A stretch of 64,000 bases of DNA from Buddleja alternifolia. Its lineage: Eukaryota > Streptophyta > Magnoliopsida > Lamiales > Scrophulariaceae. Shown in pieces: positions 12,201 to 23,198 of this stretch. The translations under genes were made by a program, and so were the position numbers. Each line of letters opens with the position of its first letter. Positions within the stretch are counted from its first letter, which is position 1. The DNA is taken from positions 6,201,246-6,265,245 of the forward strand of contig CM033402.1 of NCBI GenBank assembly GCA_019426215.1. The letters run 5' to 3'. The notes below the pieces were generated by a model, which ran no database searches, was not told the DNA's origin, and was given only the letters and a program-made list of their open reading frames with translations.

Positions 12201-13656
12201 GCCATGTTGGTGCGAGCGTGGTTTAAACAGGTAAGCAATTTTTCTTCTACTGAAACACCATATGTTTTATTACTGTAAAGTGTAAACTTCGTGTTTTTAC
12301 TTTATACATCTTTTTCAAAATTAAGGACATCCACTTTGTTGTGTATATAATCATATAATCTTCTAAATCACTATGATAATGTTATTAGGGATGAAATATA
12401 TTTGAGTTCTTACTATGTATAAATAAAGAAAACACTATCTCTATTGCATCTCAGATATACTTATTAAATGATTCATAAGCTTTTGTTGATTCATTATTTA
12501 GGTGACAATGAGGTCTCATGTTATATTGAGCATGTGGTTTGGGCTTTAGTTAATTATGAGTTAAAATTGGAACAATTATCATGTGACGTGCTGAGTTTCA
12601 TAATTGGTATGTTGTTTAGAAATCTGACTTGTTATTATCTTGTTAGGATACGAGAGCTGAAGGTAGAGGAAGAGTTGCTCGTATTCAAAGACGACTACTG
12701 CTAGTCGAAATTGAGAGAGCTATAATGCAGTTTCAAAATTGTAATGATCAAGGACTGGTATGTGCATCCAATATTTGATCGTTTTACTTCATTTGAGCAT
12801 TAGCTTGCAAAGATCAAGGATCGATATGTACATTCTTTATTTGATTTTCGCACTTCATTACCACATATCCTTAAGAATGTTTTGACCAAAATCTCTTCTT
12901 TAACAATTGAACTTAATAGTAAGATAATATTCGGTTTCATCTAATTTTCATAAGCCAACATTATACCTTGAGATATGACGCTAACTATAACACGAGTTTG
13001 TCCTACTTCTAAAGTGTTTTTTGCTTTATCATTTTAACATAATAGTGGTTTATTTATGGGGATAGTGATGTGCACACCCTTTCACCTATTTGGTAATTAC
13101 GATGAACCACCTGAGGTATTGCAAATTATCAAGACACCCCTGTCAAATCCTGAGAGGATGAAATTGTTCAATCTTTCACTGTGTGTGAAGTTGTAATATG
13201 TTTTACTAACTGGGGAAATTTTTTCAAATCTCGGGGTTTTTTCGTAATTAGAATCTCAAGGAGGAGTCTTTGTGGGATTTACTTTTATTTATATCTGTCA
13301 TTTTGAATATAGGATTTTTCATTTTTGCAGGAAAATGATGCTCAATGCATGTACGGTCTGGTATTGTGTTTTCTTGATTCCCTACACTGTGCTGTGGAGA
13401 GACACGCAAAAGCAACGGGCGAATGGATATGGTTAGTTTCTTTCTTTCAGTTACATGTGCAGATGTGCTAATATTCAAAATGAAGAGTTTTTCTCCCACC
13501 ATCCCTCCAAATCTAACCATATATCATTTGAACAGTTTGAGACAGGATATTATTGATTTGGCGAAGCCAGGCCTTCAAATCGAACATAAACTCAGTATTG
13601 CATCGCGAATGGGACAGGTGTATGACTGCTTGCTCCCGTCATCCCAACGCCAATAA
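6212..13656 (+). CDS. DGS1: DGS1-like mitochondrial outer-membrane protein (NCA2 family)
   Basis: Homologue of Arabidopsis DGD1 SUPPRESSOR 1, a mitochondrial outer-membrane protein tied to galactolipid and phospholipid homeostasis. Fourteen exons join in phase: 6212-6468, 7031-7145, 7243-7446, 8316-8453, 8633-8794, 9631-9825, 10059-10159, 10992-11081, 11753-11825, 11993-12021, 12107-12230, 12647-12757, 13331-13431, 13536-13656. The product is 606 aa, the usual family length. Visible marks: the N-terminal NVKALISFYSTYLRSRL and RKTCLPLPLPS blocks, a hydrophobic segment at about 304-324, the NCA2 core (RYEKELMHPIQGLVGGEL), a second membrane segment at about 470-490, and the C-terminal LRQDIIDLAKPGLQ. 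No frame breaks. Introns carry a small solo LTR (9.27 kb) and a MITE (13.06 kb). The identification is from memory of the family. Confidence 0.9.
9063..9567. repeat. partial triplication inside DGS1 intron 5
   Basis: A block beginning CACATATAATTGTTACTTTA occurs at about 9067, 9217 and 9419. The first and third copies continue through TTTTTCCCTAGTGATTTTTC to ATATGGCACGATTCAT (about 145 bp). The middle copy is interrupted after ATGAATAATT by the small LTR at 9272. The two long copies differ at only a few sites, so the duplication looks fairly recent. Confidence 0.75.
9272..9410. mobile_element. 139-bp solo LTR (TRIM-like) in DGS1 intron 5
   Basis: Begins TGATATGACC and ends GATCGTAACA, so it has the TG...CA ends of an LTR. 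It is flanked on both sides by AATTG (9267-9271 and 9411-9415), a perfect 5-bp target duplication. Inside is the block AATCCCAAAAGCTAGCT and GATGTGGGAT, typical of a short terminal-repeat family of plants. Its size suits a TRIM. Confidence 0.7.
13059..13250. mobile_element. MITE of the intronic family, DGS1 intron 12
   Basis: Shares AAGACACCCCTGTCAAATCCTG-type sequence (about 13130-13152) and GTAATATGTTTTACTAACTG (about 13193) with the elements at 61.3 and 62.5 kb, and a GTGCACACCC end with those at 58.8 and 60.1 kb. Ends near CGTAATTAG. Confidence 0.6.
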
Positions 13657-14081
13657 TTTGGCTGTTATTCAGAAGTGGAGTTCAATTCCAACTGAATCTT
13701 GTATGAAATTTTGTAGTAACGGGGGTACCCTTTTTTGAAATTTGTTCTTTTAAAGTTCCTAATTTTTGCTTTTGCTCATGTTTCCACTTTAGCATGTACT
13801 TCACTTTAGAGATTATCCTTAGAACTTAGAAGGCTTAGAATCATATATATGATGGGACCCATGTGGGGGCCACATTACACGCGATATTTTGTGATTGTTC
13901 TGGGACCCGACTCACCATGAATTCACTAGTTTGGGTAAAATCTGTGAGCCTCCAGAGCGCTATAGTAAGAAGCCCATGTAAATCTATCATCTATGCCAAG
14001 TATGCAAGTGGCTTTCTGCCGCTATATCCATTTCTTTTTTCTTTGACTGTAACTGGAGTTACGTGTAGGAAACCCCTAAAT
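13657..14081. other. DGS1 3' flank
   Basis: Probable 3' untranslated region and terminator of DGS1 followed by AT-rich spacer. A small open frame at 13863-14084 has no family signature. The last eight bases, CCCTAAAT, are the left target duplication of the next element. Confidence 0.4.
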
Positions 14082-14253
14082 TAAGGGTAGGCATCGACTA
14101 GTCGAGTCGCCTCATGAGTCTCACGAGTGAGTTCGAGTCAAGCCTAACTAATGAGTTGAGCTCTGACTAGTTGTACCCGTTTGGAGGCTTGCAAGCCTGT
14201 GATAAAAAATAACATTATATATATATATATATATATATATATGATATATTTAG

Positions 14254-14287
<34 letters not shown>

Positions 14288-14698
14288 CTGAATGTGAAAA
14301 TAATAATATATATTACCCATAATTCGTTGGTCTAGTGGTATCCGCCTTCCATTTTATGTGAGAGGTTCTGGGTTCGAATCTAAGTTGCCACAAGTTGTGG
14401 CTTTTTTCTCTTTTATGGAGTTAGATAGAGTTTTTATGGCTCAGGTTATGACTATCAAATTGAGTTTGTTGGGCTAGATATTTAGGGTAATACTTTTGTT
14501 TTAAATTAAAATAATAATAATATATATTAATAGAAGATTAAAATTATATATTTTTTAATTTTTTTCTGAGCAGATTAAGATCGTTCCAGGACTCAAGCTT
14601 GAATAAACTCAAACTCAAGCTGAAAATTTTAGGTTCGTCGAGTTCGAGCCAAGCAATTTAGTTAGTCTTAGTTTGAGCTCGGTTCTTGTGCACCCTTA
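14082..14698. mobile_element. hAT-type MITE with nested SINE
   Basis: Starts TAAGGGTAGGCATCG and ends TTGTGCACCCTTA, imperfect inverted ends. Both sides carry CCCTAAAT (14074-14081 and 14699-14706), a perfect 8-bp target duplication, the hallmark of hAT transposons. The arms have GAGTCGAGTTCGAGC-like sequence in inverted order. The interior holds a long (TA)n tract (about 14217-14285) and a SINE. No transposase. Confidence 0.8.
14316..14512 (+). mobile_element. tRNA-derived SINE inside the hAT MITE
   Basis: Carries a pol III A box (TTGGTCTAGTGGTAT, about 14326) and B box (GGTTCGAATCT, about 14371) at normal spacing. It is flanked by two copies of a 17-bp sequence (AATAATAATATATATTA, 14299-14315 and 14513-14529). 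A related copy lies in reverse at 31.3 kb and another, split, at 29.8-30.1 kb. It cannot fold as a tRNA, so it is not a tRNA gene. Confidence 0.7.
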
Positions 14699-14923
14699 CC
14701 CTAAATAATAAATATTTGTTTGTCAAAGGTCATTTTCACGTGTAAATAACGAATAGTTTTCTAGTCAAATATAGATTTTTTTTTTAACAAAACCAAATAT
14801 TGGCATGCCCAAACATTTGAAATTCAACGCAATTTCTCTACCCTTTTTACCACCTTTATTTTATAGTTATTTATCCGTATCTAACATAAAATAATTAATT
14901 CGATTATTCTTTATGTCCAGATG

Positions 14924-15085
14924 CAATGTTCTGAAACTTGGATCGGACGTCGAATCGAAAAAGTGATCGGGTCACAGGTCACCGGTTCAATTTTCGGGTG
15001 AACCGCAGTCGAACCGGTGACGTCATAATTATGTAACTAATAATATATATTATTATTAATAATACCATAAAATAGTACAAAAAAT

Positions 15086-15120
<35 letters not shown>

Positions 15121-15749
15121 CATATATATTGAATTATATATAATATAAAATTAAAATAAATAGCCTAATTATCAATTAAAAGAAAGAACATGCAACTATA
15201 AGAAAAACAAGTAAAAAAAAAGAAATAGGCCAACTTACCACGTGTCTTCTATTTCATCAGCTAAATGACACTGCAAAAGAAAAAACATATATAATAAAAG
15301 TATATAAAGGCAATAAAGACTTTTAACCTAAACCCTTCTCCTCCCTCATTAGTCACTACGCGCCGCCTTTGCCTTTCTTCTTCTAATTTCTTCTTTGTTT
15401 TTGTTTGTTTTTTTCTTCCAATCTTCCTTTTATCTTTTGTCTTTGATTCCTTTTTTCCTCATTCAAACCTCAACTTTCAACTATGATATTTACATATCAA
15501 CTTAAAAATTGAGATTTAAAGAAGTGGAGGAGAGAGAAAAGTCAAATAATACCAATTGCCTAATACATATAAGAAAGTGACCCCGCCGATTCTAGCGACT
15601 CGCGGCCAGTTCAGCAGCTGAACCGCCGGTTCGAACGGGTCTTGACCAACAAAGCCGGTTTTATGCTCTAAGCGGGTTTAACATTCAACTAGACCGTTTT
15701 TGGGATCGATTCTCGGTTCTTCCGGTCCGATCTGGATTTTTAAACCTTG
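14924..15749. mobile_element. TIR element, probably hAT-type MITE
   Basis: Left end CAATGTTCTGAAACTTGGAT and right end, read inverted, CAAGGTTTAAAAATCCAGAT, both running into CGGAC. The arms hold GGTTCGAACGGGT / AACCGGTGACGTC type sequence in inverted order. A (TA)n(TG)n tract lies at about 15089-15120. No clear target duplication was found and there is no transposase. Confidence 0.6.
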
Positions 15750-16474
15750 TCCTCAATCTTACTGCATCATTGGCCTATAACTATAACTAAATCCAAAAAA
15801 TATATGGGGTTTGATTGTGGTGGGCAACAGTGGGCCTCATAACTACTAAACAGCCTAGTAGTATCAATTTCCACTTTCATGTGAGATATATTGGATTCAA
15901 TTAGAAACCATCGTAAATTATGATTTTTTCTCTTTATTTAGAGTTTTGTGGGTTATGTGTGGCCTATAGTTAAAAATTAGCGCCCGAGTTTGTCAGGTCA
16001 AGTATTCCCGTCTAGGATTACTAAAAACAATGGCTATGTATGTTTATGTTTTTTTGGGAATATTTTCATTTTTTGAATTACCAAATAATGAAAATATCCA
16101 AAAAATAAAAATACACACTCCAAGCTAAATTTTACAAAAAATACTCAAATTTTAAATTTTACTACACATTCCCCTGAATAACTACTTCTCATTTCAATCA
16201 ATTCATTCCCCCTCTTTATTAATTATATAATTCAACTATTCAACATATTCTCTTTCTTACTTTATCATAAATAAAATATTATTTTAATTTTTTCTTCTAT
16301 CATAGTTACATATATAATTAATTCAATTAACTTTATATCATATCTACACAATTTTCAAAAATTTCTCAAAAACACATCTAAACAAATAAAAAAAAATAAT
16401 ATTTTCACCCAAATTTTCTATAATACATATTTTTTAATAAAAACTCAAAAAAAAATTTCGAAAACACAAACTAA
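15750..16474. other. gene-free spacer
   Basis: AT-rich, no coding region. Part of it (about 15860-15960, TTCCACTTTCATGTGAGATA and GTGGCCTATAGTT) looks like a badly decayed relative of the SINE at 14316. Confidence 0.4.
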
Positions 16475-18121
16475 GGGCCCGATTGGATGGGATGCTATTT
16501 CCAATTTTTCATTTTCCTTAGAAAAAGTAAGATTTTTTTTTTTAGGAAGTAGAGATAGAATATGAAGTGGGTTTGGATGGTTTTTTTTAGTAGAAAAAGT
16601 GTAATGATTAAGTTTGATATGATATTTTTTTTTTAAAGAAAAATTGATGTGATAGGGTTTTTTTTTGAGATATTGATATGGATGGCTTTTTCTATAGAAA
16701 TTTTGTGATATGAGTTAGATGGAATGACACATGGCATCCGCTCATTGGTTGATTAATGTGTTTTTAATTTTATTTTTATTTTTTGGATAGTGGGTGTGGT
16801 TGCATGTATATGTGTGTGTGGTATGTACCTGATGCCAAAGGGGTGGACACTTTTTGGTTTTTCTTTTTACCATTAGCAGGTGGGGCCGCTTAATTGCATG
16901 GAGGTAAGGTGGGTAAATGGTAATATATATACGTGGTTTATATATATATATATATATATATATACACAATTTTGACCGTGTTAAAGGGGATCTAGCTACT
17001 TTTTTGGGGCACATAAATGCATGAAAGTGGGTTGTTTTTGGTAAGTACTTCTTTATTAATTTTACCGAATTAAGTTTAGCAATCTTTGATTTACTTTGTA
17101 TATAAAACTTGTTTGAAGGATTTTCCAATCATATAACTTATATAATAAGAATTTTAAAAACATAAACAAAAGTTATAACTTTGTACATACGCACGCGAAA
17201 TTTAAAAAATGAGTTGAACGAGTATTTGTTCAGTCTATTTGAATTACAATCTTTTTTGAAAATTTGTATTTGAACTTATTTGATTATTAATTGAGTCAAG
17301 CTTAAACGAGTCTTAATCGAGTCGAACACGAGTCCAGTTTGAGTAGATTGAATTTTTTGTATATATTTTTATTAATTTTAACAAAATTGAGCCGAGTTTC
17401 AAAACTTATCAATCACAAAAAGTTGTCGAAACTTGATTTGATACATTGACGAGCAGAGCCCAAACGTTAAGCGATCGAGATCGAGTGGAGTATCGAATAA
17501 CTTGATTCGTTTTTTACCCTTATATGCACCATCAAATTCTTTAATTGTAAACACAAAAAGTTAAATAACTTAATAAAATAGGTACTTTAGTCGTCACATG
17601 TAGGTTTTTATACGATAATAATTGACATAATAAACTAATGAACCAAATGAAATTACAATGGATATATTAGCCATGGTGATTTAATTTAATATTGTTTTAC
17701 TAATTTCATCAATTAATATTATGAAAATAGAAAATGTCTTAAAATAAAATTAAAATCACCTAATGCAACATTTACACACATTAAATTAAATAAACATAAA
17801 ATGATAGAATTTACATGTATATTAGAATTAACAATATATAAATGGAGATAAATTTGTGTTGAGTCTAATCTATCAATCCATAATACTGTAGAGACCATGC
17901 TTTAAATACATTTTCATACGTTTTGTTCACTTTCCAGCCGTTTTTTTTGACTTTGTCTCTGAAAATCAATTTTGTATATGATATCTTCTAGCATTTGAAG
18001 AGTTATCACTATTCATATTTCTTATAAAATATTTTCAAGGGGCCCATCCAAATGCAATTCTCATAGATTTTATCTGACAAAACTTGAAAAATGGGAAATG
18101 CAACCCCATCCAATTGGGCCC
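16475..18121. mobile_element. PIF/Harbinger-type non-autonomous element
   Basis: Starts GGGCCCGATTGGATGGG and ends with the inverted CCCCATCCAATTGGGCCC. TAA lies directly on both sides (16472-16474 and 18122-18124), the 3-bp target duplication expected for PIF/Harbinger. The arms match the complete 588-bp element at 29117. At 1647 bp it is longer, so it may contain other insertions ((TA)n near 16937, GAGTCGAACACGAG-type sequence near 17300) or be two ends meeting by chance. No transposase. Confidence 0.55.
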
Positions 18122-18165
18122 TAATGGTCTCATAAACGTGTTTTCCGAGTAGGTGAATTCTCGGG

Positions 18166-18172
18166 TATAAAT
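18166..18172 (+). promoter_or_regulatory. TATA box of the dioxygenase gene
   Basis: TATAAAT 56 bp before the ATG at 18228 and only 45 bp downstream of a PIF/Harbinger end. A CACACACC-rich leader follows. Confidence 0.55.
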
Positions 18173-18227
18173 CTCCGAGATCTCCAACACATACACACAC
18201 CACCTTGAACACAACCTGCTCGTAAAA

Positions 18228-20226
18228 ATGTCTGAACCAGAAAACCTGATCGATTTTCTACTAAACAAAGGCAACGGAGTAAAAGGGCTCTCTCAAATCA
18301 ACCTCAAAACAATCCCAAATCAATTCATCCAGCCCCCTGAAGAACGACTCGACCAAATCCAACTCTCAACCCATCAATCCATACCCATTATCGATGTATC
18401 CAACTGGGATACCGATCCGAAAGTGGCCCTATCAATCTGCGAGGCTGCAGCCAAATGGGGTTTCTTTCAGATCATCAATCATGGAATTCCAATTGAAGTT
18501 CTCGAAAATGTTAAAAGGGCTGCTCATAGTTTCTTTGAGTTGCCAGTTGAGGAGAGGAGGAAGTACTTGAAGGAGAATACTTTGTCTAGTAAAGTGGTGC
18601 TGAAAACTAGCTTTAGTCCTTTGGTTGAGGAGGTTTTGGAGTGGAAAGATTATCTTATGCATTTTTGTGATGGTCAAGAAAGTGAGGATTACAAGTTATG
18701 GCCTCATGTGTCAAGGTAATTGTTGGGGTTATTCTATGTTGGATCGAGTCGGAGTGCATATTTTGTGTCTATCTGTTTCACACAAGTGTTTGAGGACTAG
18801 ACACAATCATCGTGTGTGTGTGAGAGAGACACTAGGACTATGGACTTGGTCTAGCATAGATTTTTACGCAATTTGTTGCTTTATGATTATGATTGGTTGA
18901 TTCTTGAGCTGATAATAGTGAGATTTTGATAGTGGAAGTAGCTGAATGAAATCGAGTCGCATAAGGTATTGTTTATTTTTGTTCGAAGTTCTATTGAGTT
19001 TCGAAAATTGTGTTAGTAGCTGAATCGATTTGAGTTGAATAAAGTATTGTTCAAATTTGTGTCGGGTGTCAAAAATTGTGTTAGTAGCTGAAATGACTCG
19101 AGTCGAATGATATATTGTTCAATTTTATCCGAATTTTTATCGAATTTCAGAAATTGTGTTGGATCTTGATTTGATTGTTAGTTGAACTGACCTTGAACCA
19201 GTTTTAATCGAATGTTTTTTTCAAATGAACTTTTGACGATCGATTTAACTTAGTTTATTTTTAGTCATAAGCAATGAAGAAGATTGATGCATTTGCTGTA
19301 AACAATTAAGTGTTCTTTTTGGCTATAAAAGATCTGTTGTAAAATGTGTGTGAAGATGAGCAAGTCCTAGAAGTAATCACATGAAGGGTATATAAGTTCA
19401 TTTAAAATGTCAAGCATGTGAATGTCCAAGCAAATAGTTTGGAATGGATCTGAGAAGAATATTGAAAGTAAAAGCACACACAAAATACAGAGTTTACATG
19501 GTTCAGATCCAAAATCGTGCTAAGAACAATTGACACGCGAGTAGCGCTTTTGCACCCTTGGATCCTTTACGATTTACGACTAATCCAATACCAACTGTTG
19601 CTTGTTTGACCTCTATACCTAATCTAATAAACATTTTGTCACTTCTCTACAGAGATCAAGTTCTGGAATACGTAAACCGGACAAAACCCGTTATCCAGAA
19701 GCTTCTAGAAGTGCTACTCAATGGTATCAACGTGAAGCAAATCGACGAGGTAAAACGATCCGCCCTCATGGACTCGCTTGCTGTTACCCTCCTCTATTAC
19801 CCCATTTGTCCAAACCCGAACCTTGCAGCCGGAGCAGGTCGCCATTCTGATGCATCATCAATTACTCTCCTTCTACAAGACGATGTAGGTGGGCTTTATG
19901 TACGGGCCCCAGAAGGCGATAAGTGGATCCACGTGGCGCCAGTTGAAGGGGCGCTTGTTGTTAATATTGGAGATGTGCTGCAGATTATGAGCAATGACAA
20001 GTATAAGAGCATGGAGCATCGTGTTTTTGTTAGTGGGAGTAAGAATAGGGTTTCAGTTCCTGTATTTGCTAACCCTTCGAGTGATTCAGTTATTGGTCCT
20101 CTGTCGGAAGTGGTGGAGGCGGGAGAGAAGCCGGTGTATAGAGAAGTTGTGTACTCGGATTACTTCAGTTATTTCTTTAGTAAAGGCCATGATGGCAAAC
20201 AAACAATTGATTACGCGAAAATTTGA
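18228..20226 (+). CDS. 2-oxoglutarate/Fe(II) dioxygenase, feruloyl-CoA 6'-hydroxylase-like
   Basis: Likely hydroxylates a hydroxycinnamoyl-CoA (feruloyl- or p-coumaroyl-CoA) at the ortho position, the step leading to coumarins such as scopoletin. Two exons, 18228-18715 and 19653-20226, join in phase to 353 aa, the usual length. Visible marks: N-terminal DIOX_N domain with VKGLSQINLKTIPNQFIQPP and WGFFQIINHGIP; the iron ligands H227, D229 (GRHSDASS) and H285 (EHRVF); the 2-oxoglutarate-binding R295-V-S297; and the ending HDGKQTIDYAKI, which closely matches F6'H proteins. The family assignment is strong. The exact substrate is inference, since scopoletin 8-hydroxylase and other members of this clade look alike. 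The first upstream 107 bp abuts a transposon end. Confidence 0.85.
18936..19165. repeat. three ~70-80 bp tandem copies in dioxygenase intron
   Basis: AGTAGCTGAATGAAATCGAG and its variants recur at about 18938, 19015 and 19084, each followed by a TATTGTTCAAATTT-like segment and AAATTGTGTT. The copies are well diverged. Confidence 0.6.
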
Positions 20227-20401
20227 TATTTTCGTGTTCGCTACTTCGATTCAATATAATGTTTACTTGTATAGGATTTTCATCTGGAGATGTTTGTCCG
20301 CAGAATGTGATTGTTATGATCTTGGTGTGTTCTTGTTGTAAGATTCCAAATTTATGGAAGAGTGTTTTTTCTTAAAAGAAATTCTATTGTTATTGAATAG
20401 A

Positions 20402-20690
20402 GAAAATTACTTAAAGACGCCCTCACTTTAGTGCTAATTTTTGAAAGCAGACTTTTTTTAAATTATATAAACTAATTTTTGAAAGCTCCTCTAACTTTTT
20501 TAAAATTATATAAAGTTTTCCTCATGTTAAGATATTCTTACAATTACATTGTCTGTGCATTAAAAAATTCTTTCAATTTTTTCCTGTTAAACTTTACAAA
20601 TAGACTCTTCAAAGGGGTTTCACTGTAATTTACCAAAAATTAGGATTTTCTTGGTGATTAGCACTAAAGTGAGGGGTGTGCATATACTTC
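20402..20690. mobile_element. MITE downstream of the dioxygenase gene
   Basis: Left block CGCCCTCACTTTAGTGCTAA and right block TTAGCACTAAAGTGAGGGGT are inverted copies; the right one runs on into GTGCATATACTTC. The termini resemble the intronic family at 58-62 kb. No coding sequence. Confidence 0.65.
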
Positions 20691-21476
20691 ATCCTATTGA
20701 ATAAGTACGGATTTGGTTGGCATTTTATTGAGTTTATGGTTCTATGTCACTATGTAAGAATGTCCTAATTGGAACTAAATTAGAAATTATTTAGCTTAAG
20801 ATGTTGTAGGATTTAACATGGTTTGACCAAATATGGAGTGATGAGGAACACATATTACAATTTACGTGTCACTGTGTATAAAGTTGAAGAGTTAGTACAC
20901 ATGCGAGCTTAAATCTTGTCAGATAAGAACAAACTTAATCACAAATGTAGGAAACCTAACCCTGCCGCCTAACTTCCTGTCGCCACATTGTTGCTAGACC
21001 TATATCATGGTGATGGGGAAATTCTAAGGTGGTCCGTTGAAATCAGTCCATCTAATACTGTTCGATGCAAGTGATTTATGTGCTTCTTCCTATTTTTTCT
21101 ACATCCAATGGTGTTTGATGCATCAACTCCATTAGACCCATTACATTTTAGAATCATCCTTGGTGATGAGCCTCCACATTGGGCATTCTACCCCTTCTTT
21201 TCGGTTCGTCTCTTGATTCATCTTGAACTTCTTGATTCTTTGTATTAGGCTCCACAATTGACTCAATTAGACGTGTCGGTTCAAGGATTACACGACAAAT
21301 TTATGGTGATAATAGAGATAATCTTAGGATCAAATAATGAAATTAAGAGTAATTAGTTCTTCCTTAGCAAAGGATATTCTACATCTAAATGACTTCGCAC
21401 GAATTTGTTGGATTAAAGTTGGTTCATCTTTCTCTTATAATTACAAAACTTATACATCTGTGAATTGATATCACAT
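20691..21476. other. gene-free spacer before the tRNA
   Basis: No coding region supported. Ordinary mixed-composition spacer with no repeat I could identify. Confidence 0.4.
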
Positions 21477-21549
21477 GGGGATGTAGCTCAAATGGTAGAG
21501 CGCTCGCTTTGCATGCGAGAGGCACGGGGTTCGATCCCCCGCATCTCCA
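21477..21549 (+). tRNA. tRNA-Ala (anticodon UGC)
   Basis: A 73-bp intact tRNA gene. Acceptor stem GGGGATG pairs with CATCTCC, followed by discriminator A. D arm GCTCAAATGGTAGAGC, anticodon stem CTCGC/GCGAG with loop TTTGCAT giving anticodon TGC, T arm CGGGGTTCGATCCCCCG. No intron and no encoded CCA. The internal A and B boxes are intact, so it should be transcribed by pol III. Confidence 0.95.
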
Positions 21550-22740
21550 CCGATCATTGATTTCTTTTTTTCATTTTTTAATTAATAATAGCTATTCATT
21601 GTTTTTCAATTTCTTTCTTCTTTGGGTGATATCTTATCTTAAGTTACAAGCATGTTTTGCAAGCAAAAAATGGAAAATATCCGCTTCTTGTGTTGGATAT
21701 TAGATTAAAACATAGTTCCTAATAATTTTTGGCTCAAAATAGATTTCAAAGTATTTCAAGATTCTGCTTACCGTTAATATAGATTACGTTTAGTTACATT
21801 CGATGAATATTTGTGCTTATGTTGAGACTTCTATTGCTATGAACTTTTAAACATGATCAGATATGAGTCTCGGGAGCTTTGAAGAATGATTCAAATATGA
21901 AGATGCACTTAACATCACACATACAAAATAAATTAACATTCAATACGAAAGGATATAACACTGTTAATATGTAGATCAGAATTACTCCAAATAAATTAAG
22001 ATCTAGGAGCCAAGTTACAAGCCGTCTCAACAAGATCGTAGCTAAGATATACCCAAAAATTAAAATTACAAGCAAAAATAACAATCATGTATAGTAACCA
22101 TCGATTGCCTACATTGCCGCAACCCGAACACTTTATAGTTTTAAGTTTGTATTATTTCATGTCAATTCAAAATGTGTTGACCACTTGCAAATTTGAAATC
22201 CTAGCAATTTGTTCTTGATTCCTTTAATATTTTGTGATAAAAAGTATCAAATGTAAATAAAAATTAAATAAGAATATACAACCACAACATATGCTATTGA
22301 AAGTTTGAAACCCTTTTAATTATCAATTGCAATATTTATGAACTACTACAAGTTGAAAATATGTATTTCTCGCATCAATTACTATGTCTATCTCAATCTA
22401 TTCGTTTCTTCAGATAGCAAAAACAACACACTTCACATGTCATTTTTAGCAGGTCATAAAATTTTGAATCTCAATACAATCACAATATTTCATATGATAC
22501 AATCACGCAAAGATAAACCATTATGAATTGCAATTATAATATGACTTGAAATCTCGTGACCTTTTAAAAAATCACTTCACACATTAACATCCAATCTTAT
22601 TATCAAAATATCATGCACGTAGATTCTTATTCTCCTTAATACTATAATTTAAAAAAGAAATAAATGAAAATTATCCCCCCCACATCATATTATCGGAGAA
22701 AAAAAAGTATATATTAACAAAATTCAGATAGTGAAGTAAT
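21550..22740. other. gene-free spacer
   Basis: AT-rich intergenic DNA between the tRNA and the cyclin promoter. Short frames at 21857-22084 (-) and 22338-22526 (+) lack any domain or codon signal. I see no repeats. Confidence 0.45.
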
Positions 22741-22747
22741 TCACTAA

Positions 22748-22902
22748 AACGGTAACTTTCAATTCAAGGCTCCCTTCTAACGGCTAGTAAAATTCACAGA
22801 ACCTTTTCCAAATCTGAACCGTCCTTTCTTCGGCAATCCAACGGATGGTATTCAAAGATGAAGAATATGACCGTTAAAGTGAAGATCTCCATTTTTATAT
22901 AT
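22748..22902 (+). promoter_or_regulatory. cyclin B promoter with MSA-type elements
   Basis: Mitosis-specific activator (MSA) elements have consensus YCYAACGGYYA with core AACGG and bind three-repeat MYB proteins to give G2/M expression. Here TCTAACGGCTA (22776-22786) matches fully. TTTAACGGTCA matches 10 of 11 on the minus strand (22878-22868). TCCAACGGATG (22837-22847) matches 9. Further cores lie at 22748-22752 (AACGG) and about 22816 (AACCGT). A TATATAT at 22896-22902 follows. The cluster lies 300-450 bp before the cyclin ATG. Confidence 0.8.
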
Positions 22903-23198
22903 CTCCCAACGCTCAGCCTAAATTCCTCTTTCTTCATCATTCTTCTGCGAATAATCAAACAGAGAAACTGCGCAATAATAATTCCTAGAGAGAGAGAGAG
23001 AGAATTTTAGAGAGAGAGAGAGGGAGAGGTTGCATTGTGGCGACTGAAAACCTAGAAGAAGGAGAGGCGCGCAACGGCCGTCTCCAGGTGTTTCTGTCGT
23101 CGTTTTGGGCTAGTCTTGAAGGTGTTTTTGGTGTTTACAACAATAATAGAGACGAAGACGAAGAATCGGGAATCGAAGAAGAATTAGTAGATTTAGAG

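Noticed and set aside
14326..14390. Possible tRNA gene from A- and B-box-like motifs
   Set aside because: No acceptor or anticodon stems form; target duplications and tail show it is a SINE.
15860..15960. Another SINE copy
   Set aside because: Some text recalls the 14316 SINE but neither boxes nor target duplication survive, so I did not list it as an element.
16742..17128. 128-codon minus-strand frame
   Set aside because: Low-complexity (IYIYIY from a TA repeat), inside a transposon-like region, no family signature.
18009..18274. Minus-strand frames upstream of the dioxygenase
   Set aside because: They overlap the promoter, leader and start of the real gene and a transposon end; no homology recognised.
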